From Bacteroidota bacterium (GTDB taxonomy: Bacteria > Bacteroidota > Bacteroidia > Chitinophagales > Chitinophagaceae), in NCBI GenBank assembly GCA_014190475.1, contig BJGL01000010.1:1-47839 (forward strand): a stretch of DNA of 47,839 nucleotides, in the 5' to 3' direction. A program made the translations under genes and the position numbers. The notes below the pieces were generated by a model, which worked only from the letters and a program-made list of their open reading frames with translations, did no database searches and was not told where the DNA came from. Of this stretch, positions 18,190 to 26,934 are shown piece by piece. The stretch's first letter is position 1; every line of letters starts with the position of its first letter.

Positions 18190-19776
18190 TTAAAATCCTT
18201 CGTTCTGAACCATGTTGGGATTATTCTGCACTTGTGATATGGGAATTGGTAAAATGGTTCTGTAATAATAGGAGCTGGTAGTTGCAGTATATTGTACCAG
18301 TCTGGACAACCCATTTCCTGCAGAATTAATTTTCACATAACTAGTCTTTGTGCGATTTAGATCGAATAATCGTTGCCCCTCCAAAGCAAATTCCTTTCTG
18401 CGCTCCACAATTATACTGTCGACATAAGCTACAGCTGTAATACTCCCAACAGGAGGTGTACCAAGAGTTGCAGCAAAAAGTCTGGTTGTGGTGGCTGTAT
18501 CTCTAGAACGACGAATTAGGTTAACATCGGTCAAGGAAGCATTCAATGCAGCAGCATCTCCGGTTTGGAGCGCAATTCGAGCTAAGGCCTCGCCACGACT
18601 TAAATACATTTCAGCTAGACGAAACACCTTTATATTTTCTGCGTAATTTGAAATATTAGTATACTTCAAACAGAGCGGTACGTTCACTTCTCCTCCAATA
18701 GAATTTCGATTTCCGAGCTCCACAAAGCGTCGTCTGGCATCAGTAGGCGTATAGGCTTCATAAAGTCCTTTGAATGTAGTTAATGTAGTTCCGGTGCTCC
18801 GGCTGTTCATAGACTGACGAGTTGCCAAGCATTCTCCGTACCCCAGTTGACTACACAAATAAGCATAGCTATCTGTGCCGGGGTTATCGGTGGCATTATT
18901 GGATACTTCAAAAATTGACTCAAGATTACCTACTGTTTGAAAGCTACTAAACAAGGTTGTGTAAGGAAGTAGGCTAAATCGATTTGAATTGATTACTGCT
19001 GAAGCAGCTGCAACTGCTGTAGCCCAATCCTCCTTATACACCGCGACGCGGGCTCTCAAGGCAAAAACGCCCCAACGGTTAAAGCGAATTTTAAAAAAAG
19101 CTGGGTTGGCGGCACCATTAATGATTACATCCCCAGTGGTATTGAGTCGAGTCAAGGCCTCTTGAATATCTTTTTCTATTTGAGCATATACTTCTGCTGC
19201 TGTGTTTCTTTTGGGATATACAACCTCAGTAACGTTTGTAATCGGCTTAAGTACAAGTGGAACAGAAAGGTGGCTCCCATCAGGGGTATGCGTAAGAGGA
19301 CGAGAGAAAAACTTTGCAAGATCAAAATAGGCCATGGCACGCACTGCATAGGCCTCCCCAACCATTTGTTTTACTTCGGCTGTTTCAATAGAAGTAGCGA
19401 TTCCCAGCAGCTTGCTTTCGTTAGCAATAATCGCATTGGCATTGGTGATAACACGATAGATCTGCGACCACATCCTGCTTACGTTTGCGTCAGTAGCCGT
19501 GTGTGTCATCGTGTTCATTCCTGTATAGCGATTACCTGTTTTAACACTTCGTGTCATATTATCCGAGAGCACCTCTGGAATGACCATAGCATCCCTTCCA
19601 TAATAACTGTAAGACTGCATGAGTGAATACAACCCATTTACAGCAGCTCGGGCAGTTGGCATACTGGAAAATACATCCTCAGTAAAAACGCTTTGCTGAG
19701 GCTTTAAATCGGTAAAACTTTTTTTACAAGACGCCAGTAGTGCCAGCGAAAGGAAAAGAAGAATACTATTTTTCAT
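18190..19776 (-). CDS. SusD/RagB-family outer-membrane lipoprotein
   Basis: The 528-residue lipoprotein has lipobox LLASC (Cys17), then KKSFTDLKPQQSVFTEDVFSS. This is the classic RagB/SusD start with an N-terminal SusD-like_3 domain. Tetratricopeptide-like helices follow (AYAVRAMAYFDLAKFF near residue 140). The C-terminal part has the SusD mark ERRKEFALEGQRLFDLNRT (about 455-475), involved in the SusD fold. It starts 20 bases after the SusC stop and leads into the SGNH hydrolase gene after 28 bases. It is of a different subtype from the SusD at 11118, so the two import systems are not tandem copies. Confidence 0.92.
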   Translation of the reverse strand: MKNSILLFLSLALLASCKKSFTDLKPQQSVFTEDVFSSMPTARAAVNGLYSLMQSYSYYGRDAMVIPEVLSDNMTRSVKTGNRYTGMNTMTHTATDANVSRMWSQIYRVITNANAIIANESKLLGIATSIETAEVKQMVGEAYAVRAMAYFDLAKFFSRPLTHTPDGSHLSVPLVLKPITNVTEVVYPKRNTAAEVYAQIEKDIQEALTRLNTTGDVIINGAANPAFFKIRFNRWGVFALRARVAVYKEDWATAVAAASAVINSNRFSLLPYTTLFSSFQTVGNLESIFEVSNNATDNPGTDSYAYLCSQLGYGECLATRQSMNSRSTGTTLTTFKGLYEAYTPTDARRRFVELGNRNSIGGEVNVPLCLKYTNISNYAENIKVFRLAEMYLSRGEALARIALQTGDAAALNASLTDVNLIRRSRDTATTTRLFAATLGTPPVGSITAVAYVDSIIVERRKEFALEGQRLFDLNRTKTSYVKINSAGNGLSRLVQYTATTSSYYYRTILPIPISQVQNNPNMVQNEGF

Positions 19777-19796
19777 GGTATATTAAATTAAGTTGA

Positions 19797-22700
19797 TTAG
19801 AAGGTTATGTCGAGACCAAAAAGAATAGTGCCGAAAATCGGCGGATTTTGACTAAGCGTTCCGCTTATATCTGTCTCGGGGTCTGTGTTAAATCGCTTGT
19901 CTTTAACGTAGGTAAATAAATTCTGGCCGCGCGCATATACTCGCATTGAACTAATTTTTGACTTCGCTAAGTATTGCTTGGGCACCGTGTAGGTAAGCGA
20001 TATATCACGTAGACGAATATAACTTCCATCATAAATAAAGCGGCTGCTTTCATAGCTACCTGCTGATGACTGTGTACCTAGAAATACCGGCTTGGGCACA
20101 TCCGTGATTTGGCCTGGTCTTGTCCAACGACGGCGATACTCATATTTGCTTAAACCATTGCTCTGATCAGTAAATCCAAGATTCGCATCTGATTTTTGTA
20201 AGTAACCATACGAATCATAAATCTGATTACCCCAGAAAACATATAACTGAAAACTTAATTTAAAGTCGCCGTAGGATAAATTGTTGGTAATACCCCCAAA
20301 GAATTTAGGCAATGCACTACCCATAGCTATTCGAGGCAACGCAGTTGTAAATAAATTGGTGGTAGAATCCTTGCGATCATTCGTATACCAAAGCGCTTCT
20401 CCATTCGCTGGGTTCACCCCTGCATAGGCACGCTGGTAATGGGTATAATAATCAAACCCTACCCGACGATAATAATCGCCAGAGGTTGAAAACAGAGAAT
20501 CAATATCTGTAATAACATTTCGATTAGTGGTGAAGTTGAAATCCGTAACCCATTTGAATCCTTTTTGCTTTTTTGGGGCCACGTTCACCGTAGAAAGTGC
20601 AACCTCTACACCACTGTTCTTCATGGCACCGTTATTAACTGTTATACTAGTCACGCCATTTACACTGGGAATAGACTGGCTAATCAACAACTCAGAGGAA
20701 ACACGGGAGTACCAATCTACATTTCCACTCACTCTTCCTTTAAATAGAGAAAAGTCTACTCCGAAATCTAACGGTATGTTTTTTTCCCAGGTCAGATTAT
20801 CATTTGCTAATTGGTTGAGCGTAATACCTGAAGTTTGGTTGTAATCAGAACCGGCGGTATACAAACCTTGGGAAACGAAATTATCTATACCCTGATTTCC
20901 AGTGTACCCGTAACTACCCCGCAACTTCATTTCACTAATCCACTTTGATTTCATGAAGGGCTCATTAGAAATATTCCACCCAAAACCAACTGACCAGAAA
21001 ATTTCTGACTGATAGTTTTTAGCAAAACGAGAGGATGCATCCTGACGAATAGATCCTGTCAAAAAGTAACGATCTACATACCCATAATTAGCATTGATGA
21101 ACTTACTTACTATGGTATTCATTGTACCCGTACCGGTTGCCGTTTCAATTTGTGAACCACCAGCAGGTGTGCTAGTGCCTGGCGCAATACCATTTACCAC
21201 CACGGTCATATCCACATCAGAGCGACTTTGGGCTTCATACCCTCCAAAAGCTTCAATCTCATGTCCGCGGCCGAATTCACTTTTATATCGAAGAATATTT
21301 GTGCTGATCCAGTTAACGATATCTTGAGAGAAGTTTTGGATACTTCCGCCTACAGCAACAAATGCATTACCAACTCTCGGGTCATTATAAATTGTGCGAT
21401 AAGCATGGTTAAAATCAAGGGCAAAACTTCCTTCGTAGGTTAATCCCTTTAACAATTGATATTTAGTGGAAGCATTCGCACCAATATTATATGTCTTTGC
21501 AATCCGTTTGGTAGTGGCAATAACAGCTGCAGGATTATACCCACTGTTGTACCCCAACTCCCAACTGACACCATCGCTTTTATAAACAGGTAACCAAGGT
21601 GCTAGACGATACATTGCACGAGTAGGATTAGCAAAGAATGAACCTCCGGGAAAATCAGTATTACGTTGGAAATTTCCACTAAAACCTCCTTTAATTCTCC
21701 AGCGGTTTGTCAATTCTGCGCTTGCGTTAACCCTGTAGGTTGCTCGATCATAGTCCACTCCTTTAATAGGCGCCTCAGCCTTGTAGTAGCTTCCGGACAT
21801 ATAGAACGTTGATTTATCATTACCTCCACTTGCACTTAGATTGTATTGGCTGAATTTACCCTGACGCATGACTACATCAAACCAATCTGTATTGATACTT
21901 CGACTAACCCCATTAGCGACTAATGCAGAGTCATAAGAAGCAGGATTCCGTCCAGCATTAATCCAACCCTCTTTGAAATATTGTATATACTCGTCGGTAT
22001 TCAACGTTTTTTGCTCGTCGCGTAAAGTATTATTGATCATACCTTGTTGGACTGTAATATTGATCTTAGCTTTTCCTGGTTTACCGTTCTTGGTAGTAAT
22101 CAAAATAACGCCGTTCGCAGCACGTGATCCATACAAGGAAGTAGCAGAGGCGTCTTTTAATACAGTTAAACTTTGGATATCATTAGGATTAAGACCTGCG
22201 ATGGTATTGGAGTTTCCTCCAGAAATATCGCCACTCACCACTGGAATTCCATCAATAACATATAGAGGAGCAGCACCAGCATTGATAGAACCGATACCCC
22301 GTATACGAACATTAGGAACTGAACCCGGCTGTCCGCTTCCGTTTTGTGATTGAAGTCCGGCAACATTTCCTTGCAGGCTTTCTTGAATAGATGTACTTGG
22401 CGCGTTTTCTAAAACGGCAGGTTTAACCGTTGCGGCTGAGCCTGTAATAGATGATCTCTTTTGAGTGCCATAGGCCACAACCATAACCTCCGAAAGATTA
22501 TTGTCGGATTCTTCCAAAAGCACCATCAGGCTTGTCGTAGCATTGTCAATCCCCTTGATTGTTTTACTGATCATGTTTACGCTCGAAAATTCAAGCGACT
22601 GCCCTTTTTGGATTTCTATCTTGAAACTACCGTCTGCTTTGGTAGAAGTACCCTGACGTGTGCCAGCAGGGCGAACAGAAACGTTTTCAAGCGGAAGATT

Positions 22701-22820
22701 TTCTTTAGCTGATAAGACTTTCCCTGAAACCTGTATGGTTTGGGCATCAGCAACCTGTGAGAAAAAGACGCTGGCTGCGAGCAGGAGTGCGCCTCCAATC
22801 CTGGATGCGATTTTTTTCAT
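19797..22820 (-). CDS. SusC/RagA-family TonB-linked outer-membrane transporter (second system)
   Basis: From the ATG at 22820 the product is 1007 residues (a TTG at 22826 is in frame but less likely). It has a signal peptide (1-27), a carboxypeptidase-like regulatory domain (ISGKV-type, about 28-105), and the SusC signature around LSEVMVVAYGTQKRSSITGS. The plug contains VRIRGIGSINAGAAPLYVID and SLTVLKDASATSLYGSRAAN, and a large barrel with an aromatic end (DITF) follows. It is the first gene of a four-gene operon with SusD, an SGNH hydrolase and a DctA symporter. The gene is divergent from the GGT-like gene at 22940, with 119 bases between the starts for both promoters. Confidence 0.93.
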   Translation of the reverse strand: MKKIASRIGGALLLAASVFFSQVADAQTIQVSGKVLSAKENLPLENVSVRPAGTRQGTSTKADGSFKIEIQKGQSLEFSSVNMISKTIKGIDNATTSLMVLLEESDNNLSEVMVVAYGTQKRSSITGSAATVKPAVLENAPSTSIQESLQGNVAGLQSQNGSGQPGSVPNVRIRGIGSINAGAAPLYVIDGIPVVSGDISGGNSNTIAGLNPNDIQSLTVLKDASATSLYGSRAANGVILITTKNGKPGKAKINITVQQGMINNTLRDEQKTLNTDEYIQYFKEGWINAGRNPASYDSALVANGVSRSINTDWFDVVMRQGKFSQYNLSASGGNDKSTFYMSGSYYKAEAPIKGVDYDRATYRVNASAELTNRWRIKGGFSGNFQRNTDFPGGSFFANPTRAMYRLAPWLPVYKSDGVSWELGYNSGYNPAAVIATTKRIAKTYNIGANASTKYQLLKGLTYEGSFALDFNHAYRTIYNDPRVGNAFVAVGGSIQNFSQDIVNWISTNILRYKSEFGRGHEIEAFGGYEAQSRSDVDMTVVVNGIAPGTSTPAGGSQIETATGTGTMNTIVSKFINANYGYVDRYFLTGSIRQDASSRFAKNYQSEIFWSVGFGWNISNEPFMKSKWISEMKLRGSYGYTGNQGIDNFVSQGLYTAGSDYNQTSGITLNQLANDNLTWEKNIPLDFGVDFSLFKGRVSGNVDWYSRVSSELLISQSIPSVNGVTSITVNNGAMKNSGVEVALSTVNVAPKKQKGFKWVTDFNFTTNRNVITDIDSLFSTSGDYYRRVGFDYYTHYQRAYAGVNPANGEALWYTNDRKDSTTNLFTTALPRIAMGSALPKFFGGITNNLSYGDFKLSFQLYVFWGNQIYDSYGYLQKSDANLGFTDQSNGLSKYEYRRRWTRPGQITDVPKPVFLGTQSSAGSYESSRFIYDGSYIRLRDISLTYTVPKQYLAKSKISSMRVYARGQNLFTYVKDKRFNTDPETDISGTLSQNPPIFGTILFGLDITF

Positions 22821-22939
22821 AAGCAAGAGATTTGGTAGTTTAAGAACGAATATACATCTTAAAATAAATTCATAGGTTCACAGGTCTAATAAAACTAATT
22901 TGTGTCCTACAAAAGACATTTTCTTATCAAGAATCTAAT

Positions 22940-24511
22940 ATGAAAAACAGCCTACTTGTTCTACTTTTCCTATGCAATATTGGCTTGCTTGCTCAACAAA
23001 AAATTGACAGCGCTAATTCAATGGTTGCCTGCGCACATCCTTTAGCTGCTGCCGCAGGAGCAGTCGTTTTAAAACAGGGAGGAAATGCATACGATGCTAT
23101 CACGGCCGCTGCATTTGCATTAAGTGTGGTAGAGCCCTCCATGAGTGGGTTAGGTGGTCGTCTTCAGGTTATACACAGAAATAGCAAAGGAAAGATCAAA
23201 GGAATTGATGCCACTACACAGGTTCCCGCTTCTTATGTACCCGAGACCGCCAATCAAGAAGATGGCTACACTACAATTGGCGTGCCAGGAGTCGTAAAAG
23301 GACTTATTGAGCTACACCACTCAAACGGCCTACTATCTCTACAGCAAGTAATGGCACCAGCCATACAATATGCCAAGGAAGGTTTTCAACTACTTCCAGA
23401 CGAAGCCGATCGATTAAAATCAGTAAAAAAAGATTTACAAATTTTTGAAGCCACCAAAAAGCATTTTTTTGTGGGTGATTCGCTCCCTAAAGGAGGAGAT
23501 TGGCTTAAGCAACCAGCCCTTGCTTCTACATTAGCATCCATTGCAAATGACAAAGGAGAATCATTTTATAAAGGCCCCCTTGCCGCATCACTGATCAAAC
23601 AAGTAAAAGCAGGCGGCGGATATTTAGCATGGGAAGACATGCTTAATTATCGTGCTGAGAATGCTACTCTTTTAAGAGGTACATATAGAGGTTTTGAGAT
23701 TGTCACTATTGGAATGCCTGCATACGGAGCGATCGTGATTGAGATGCTTCACCTGCTTGCACAAAATGATTTAAAGAATTGTACAGAGGAAGAATTTTTG
23801 CTCAAACACGCCAGCGTTCATCAACTTGCTTACGAAGACCGAAAATTTTTAAAGTCAGATCAAGAAAAGTTGACCCGACTTGAATATGCAAAAAAGAGAT
23901 GGCAGGATGCCAACAATAAACAACAAACCCTTACGGATAGTATTGGTTTTCAGAATGGACATACTACGCATCTGGTAGCCAGTGATGCATCTGGTAATAT
24001 TATAAGCCTGACACAATCCCTGGGTCCTACTATGGGATCTAAAGTTGCCGCAGAAGATGGAGGTTTTATGTTAGCCACAACAATGGGACCCTACCTTGGA
24101 AAAATGAACCCCGGCGAACGGGCATCTTCCCATATTGCGCCAGTTCTCATTTTTAAAGATGGAAAACCCTTTATGAGTATTGGAGCAGCCGGAGGGGCTC
24201 GCATTGTTCCTGCCATTGTTCAAACAATCAGCCGAATCATTGACAGGGATCTACCTATTGAACAAGCCCTTGCTGCAGCGCGAGTGTTTCAATTACCCGA
24301 AAAACTTTTAATTGAGAATCATCCAACCATTTTTTGGGAAAACTCCTCTACGCTGAATTTAATCAAGGAAAAGATTAAGCGTATAGAAATCATAAACAAA
24401 CCTGCTCAATTTGGAAGAGTGCATGCCACAATTGCCAGTACTACTGGTAAATGGATCGGCGCTGCAGATCCAGACTGGTCCGGAGTTGCAATCGGAGTGA
24501 CCAACCACTAA
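22940..24511 (+). CDS. Gamma-glutamyltransferase-like Ntn hydrolase, secreted
   Basis: The 523-residue proenzyme has a signal peptide (1-20) and the GGT fold: GGNAYDAITAAAFALSVVEP near 48-66, GLGG (70-73), and the autocleavage site HTTH with predicted catalytic Thr342. SS (396-397) and GAAGGARI (415-422) follow. Cleavage before Thr342 would give large and small subunits. Residues that hold the gamma-glutamyl group in classic GGT are changed: the REMAP arginine region reads DATTQVPAS, and the NNQMDDF region reads ATTMGPY. The fold and catalysis look intact but the acyl group may not be glutamyl. It is divergent from the SusC gene. Confidence 0.85.
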   Translation: MKNSLLVLLFLCNIGLLAQQKIDSANSMVACAHPLAAAAGAVVLKQGGNAYDAITAAAFALSVVEPSMSGLGGRLQVIHRNSKGKIKGIDATTQVPASYVPETANQEDGYTTIGVPGVVKGLIELHHSNGLLSLQQVMAPAIQYAKEGFQLLPDEADRLKSVKKDLQIFEATKKHFFVGDSLPKGGDWLKQPALASTLASIANDKGESFYKGPLAASLIKQVKAGGGYLAWEDMLNYRAENATLLRGTYRGFEIVTIGMPAYGAIVIEMLHLLAQNDLKNCTEEEFLLKHASVHQLAYEDRKFLKSDQEKLTRLEYAKKRWQDANNKQQTLTDSIGFQNGHTTHLVASDASGNIISLTQSLGPTMGSKVAAEDGGFMLATTMGPYLGKMNPGERASSHIAPVLIFKDGKPFMSIGAAGGARIVPAIVQTISRIIDRDLPIEQALAAARVFQLPEKLLIENHPTIFWENSSTLNLIKEKIKRIEIINKPAQFGRVHATIASTTGKWIGAADPDWSGVAIGVTNH

Positions 24512-24512
24512 T

Positions 24513-24773
24513 CTACTTGATAGGCTGCGCAGTTGTGTCGATTGTCAGCACAGATCGCATATCCTTTTGCAAGGAATCAATAGCACCCACCGCTTGCTTT
24601 ACCTGGTTATGCGGTAAAGCACTTTGATCCATCATTAATTTGATAGCCTCCAAGTTCTGCCAATGATAATTGATTTGAGGTTCGGAAAACTTAAATACGT
24701 ATACCTTTTCGCTGGCAAATGCAAGCAGACCAAATAATGCAGTGCCTAATAAAAATGTATTAATTTTCTTCAT
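24513..24773 (-). CDS. Small secreted protein of unknown function
   Basis: The 86-residue product has a signal peptide (about 1-21) and a short helical mature part (YHWQNLEAIKLMMDQS and VKQAVGAIDSLQKDM). No family is recognised. It begins 11 bases after the S74-domain gene and is the last gene of that operon. Its stop is one base from the convergent GGT-like stop. The length and good signal peptide support a real gene; it may be a partner of the upstream secreted proteins. Confidence 0.6.
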   Translation of the reverse strand: MKKINTFLLGTALFGLLAFASEKVYVFKFSEPQINYHWQNLEAIKLMMDQSALPHNQVKQAVGAIDSLQKDMRSVLTIDTTAQPIK

Positions 24774-24784
24774 ACTAGTATATT

Positions 24785-25939
24785 TTAATGTTGCCTTTTA
24801 GTCTCGGCGATTTGTTTTTTTAGTTGTATTACTTCCTGCAATGTAGCTTGTACCAACTGTTGCTGTCTTAATAAATCGGATTTAAGCTCCCCGATAAGAT
24901 GCTGCTGCTCTTTGATAGCCTCAATTAACAGCCCAGCCGTTTCTCCATAATTAATCCCATAAAACCCGTCGGCTTTATTCTGAAAGACCAATTCAGGCAC
25001 TACCGATAAAACTTCCTGCGCAATCATTCCCATCATCCGTTTTGGCAGGGAAGTATCCTTCCAATTATAAGTTACTCCTCGTAATGCCAATACTTTTTCT
25101 AAAGGCTGGGTAATTGTTGCGATATCACGCTTTAGCCGTAGATCAGACGCAGCAGTAGTTAATGTACCGTCCGCACGAAGATTAAGATCCTGGGTATATC
25201 CCCCAGAATTCACAAAGTAAAAACGAGCTGTAGGAGCATAAATATCGCCATTCACTTGTAATTTATAAGCTCCTGCATCCGATGTAGTGTTGACCAAAAG
25301 CTCTCCGGCGGAATTCACAACTACGTGGGGTTTAACAGAGGGCTGATCATTTAAATTTCCTTGAAGCACCAATCCTCCATCTAAACTTCCATCTGATATA
25401 ATGGATCCCCCCACTGCATTACCAGCTGAATTTCTAACTCCGAAATTCAATTGCGCCTTTAAGTTATTTCCTCCCCTAGCAATTAATGAAGTAAACAGTG
25501 ATGTATTTCCCGTTTCATTCACTTGAAATTTTTCAGTGGGGGCAGAAGTTCCGATACCAAGTCTACGGTTAGTTGCATCCCAAAAAAATTCATTGGAACC
25601 TGCCTGAGTATTAGCCCCGCTCCAATATACCACTTGTCCACTTGAGCCACTTCCAGCACCGCTAGTGGGGGTACTCCAATTTAATGTGGCTATTCCTGCG
25701 TTAACTGTACTAACTGATAAAATTTGATTAGCCAGCGGCAATGCAGCAGGATAAATTAAAGAATAGGAATTGGCACCAGTGGGAGGTCGCAAACTAATTG
25801 TATTACCAGTTTGGCCGACCAGACGGACTTCTTTTTGAGCAGTAGGACGTATTGATTGCGCCCACAGAACTGGAAAAAATTTTTCTGCCGGCCCCATCAA
25901 AAGAGCCAGCAGAAAAAATAATTTATAAGGTTTATTCAC
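24785..25939 (-). CDS. Secreted tail-fibre-like protein with peptidase S74 (intramolecular chaperone) domain
   Basis: This 384-residue protein has a GTG start and a signal peptide (about 1-28). The N-terminal module (36-92) begins KEVRLVGQTG and contains PLANQILSVS; it is shared with the next gene upstream. The middle has the GIGTSAPTEKFQVN and YKLQVNGDIYAP repeats common in trimeric fibre proteins. The end (about 263-384) is an S74 chaperone domain with SDLRLKRDI, giving the Ser265/Lys270 pair expected for self-cleavage, then MMGMIAQEVLSVVPELV and a coiled coil (about 340-380). Such domains trimerise the fibre and then cut themselves off. No other phage genes are near, so this is a chromosomal surface protein. 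Confidence 0.82.
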   Translation of the reverse strand: MNKPYKLFFLLALLMGPAEKFFPVLWAQSIRPTAQKEVRLVGQTGNTISLRPPTGANSYSLIYPAALPLANQILSVSTVNAGIATLNWSTPTSGAGSGSSGQVVYWSGANTQAGSNEFFWDATNRRLGIGTSAPTEKFQVNETGNTSLFTSLIARGGNNLKAQLNFGVRNSAGNAVGGSIISDGSLDGGLVLQGNLNDQPSVKPHVVVNSAGELLVNTTSDAGAYKLQVNGDIYAPTARFYFVNSGGYTQDLNLRADGTLTTAASDLRLKRDIATITQPLEKVLALRGVTYNWKDTSLPKRMMGMIAQEVLSVVPELVFQNKADGFYGINYGETAGLLIEAIKEQQHLIGELKSDLLRQQQLVQATLQEVIQLKKQIAETKRQH

Positions 25940-25957
25940 AATACTTATAATAAATGA

Positions 25958-26899
25958 TTACTGATTAATTACAGTCCAATTGCAGCTACCTGTAAATGGC
26001 GCAGAGAAATAGATCGTAAAACCACTGCCTGAGCGTACTACATAGTAAGAAGGAATTGGCATATCAATAGCGCTTCCTTCAAGCGTTACATTGATTGCAT
26101 CGTTTGTATCCACTGAAGTCGCTACTGCAATCGATTCATTTCCAGGAACGGTTACGAGTCCTCTACCCTTTACAAAGGCACTACTCCAGGTAGGCGCAGC
26201 ACCCGCACCATTAGACTGTAGAATTTCACCCGGATTTCCAGCTGCTCCATTCAACTGAAGAGCACTTGTACCTATTAAGTTTAATCCACCAGTAATTGCA
26301 GCTCCGTTATTAGCGGTTAGTAATCCTGTTACAGTTAACGGCCCTCCTACAGTTACCCCGCTTGTGTTTGTACTTAACCCTACCGCCACTACAGAAGCAT
26401 AACTTGCCTTAGAAACTAAACCGTTTGCATCAGAGATTACCACGCCTTCATTTGTTGCAGAAGAAGAAGCAGCACCGGTTGTACCCGATAATGTGTTCAT
26501 CGTGATACCCCCATCTGCAGCAACAGTCATTCGTGTACTTCCATTTGTTTTAACTACCAATGGTTGTGCGTCGGTTGTTCCCAAATAATTGTTTTCGTTT
26601 GTTCCCGTATTCCCCGTCAATGACCAACCAGTGGCATCAGGCGAATTCCACGCCAAGGTTACCGCACTTCCTGAAATATTACTTACAGTTAGCACCTGGT
26701 TGGCAAGAGGTGCCGCGGTAGGCATGGTTAATGAATACGTAGAGGTACCCGATGCCGCTTTCAGTCCAATAAATCCAGTTGGGCCGGTAGGATTTACTAA
26801 TCGAACCTCACGTTGAATGGTGGGTGACTGAGCCATTGATTTAAGGCAGGCGCCTGTTAACAAAATCAAAGTGGCCGTTACAATCCGAAAGTGTTTCAT
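25958..26899 (-). CDS. Secreted modular surface protein (shared N- and C-terminal modules)
   Basis: The 313-residue protein has a signal peptide (about 1-23). Its N-terminal module (REVRLVNPTG, STYSLTMPTAAPLANQVLTVS) matches that of the downstream S74 protein. Its last 60 residues (VDTNDAINVTLEG, PIPSYYVVRSGSG, FSAPFTGSCNWTVIN) match the end of the upstream 346-residue protein. The middle is Gly/Ser/Thr/Asn-rich with fibre-like repeats and few charged residues. No enzyme motif is seen. It starts 35 bases after the preceding gene. It probably forms a fibre or coat on the cell surface; this is inferred from composition. Confidence 0.7.
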   Translation of the reverse strand: MKHFRIVTATLILLTGACLKSMAQSPTIQREVRLVNPTGPTGFIGLKAASGTSTYSLTMPTAAPLANQVLTVSNISGSAVTLAWNSPDATGWSLTGNTGTNENNYLGTTDAQPLVVKTNGSTRMTVAADGGITMNTLSGTTGAASSSATNEGVVISDANGLVSKASYASVVAVGLSTNTSGVTVGGPLTVTGLLTANNGAAITGGLNLIGTSALQLNGAAGNPGEILQSNGAGAAPTWSSAFVKGRGLVTVPGNESIAVATSVDTNDAINVTLEGSAIDMPIPSYYVVRSGSGFTIYFSAPFTGSCNWTVINQ

Positions 26900-26934
26900 A
26901 GTTGTTTGTTTATTTGGTTTTTAAAATTTCAGTT

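Noticed and set aside
19162-19626. Open frame of 154 codons opposite the SusD gene
   Set aside because: It is antisense to a well-supported SusD gene, with odd Cys/His-rich composition and no homology that I can see.
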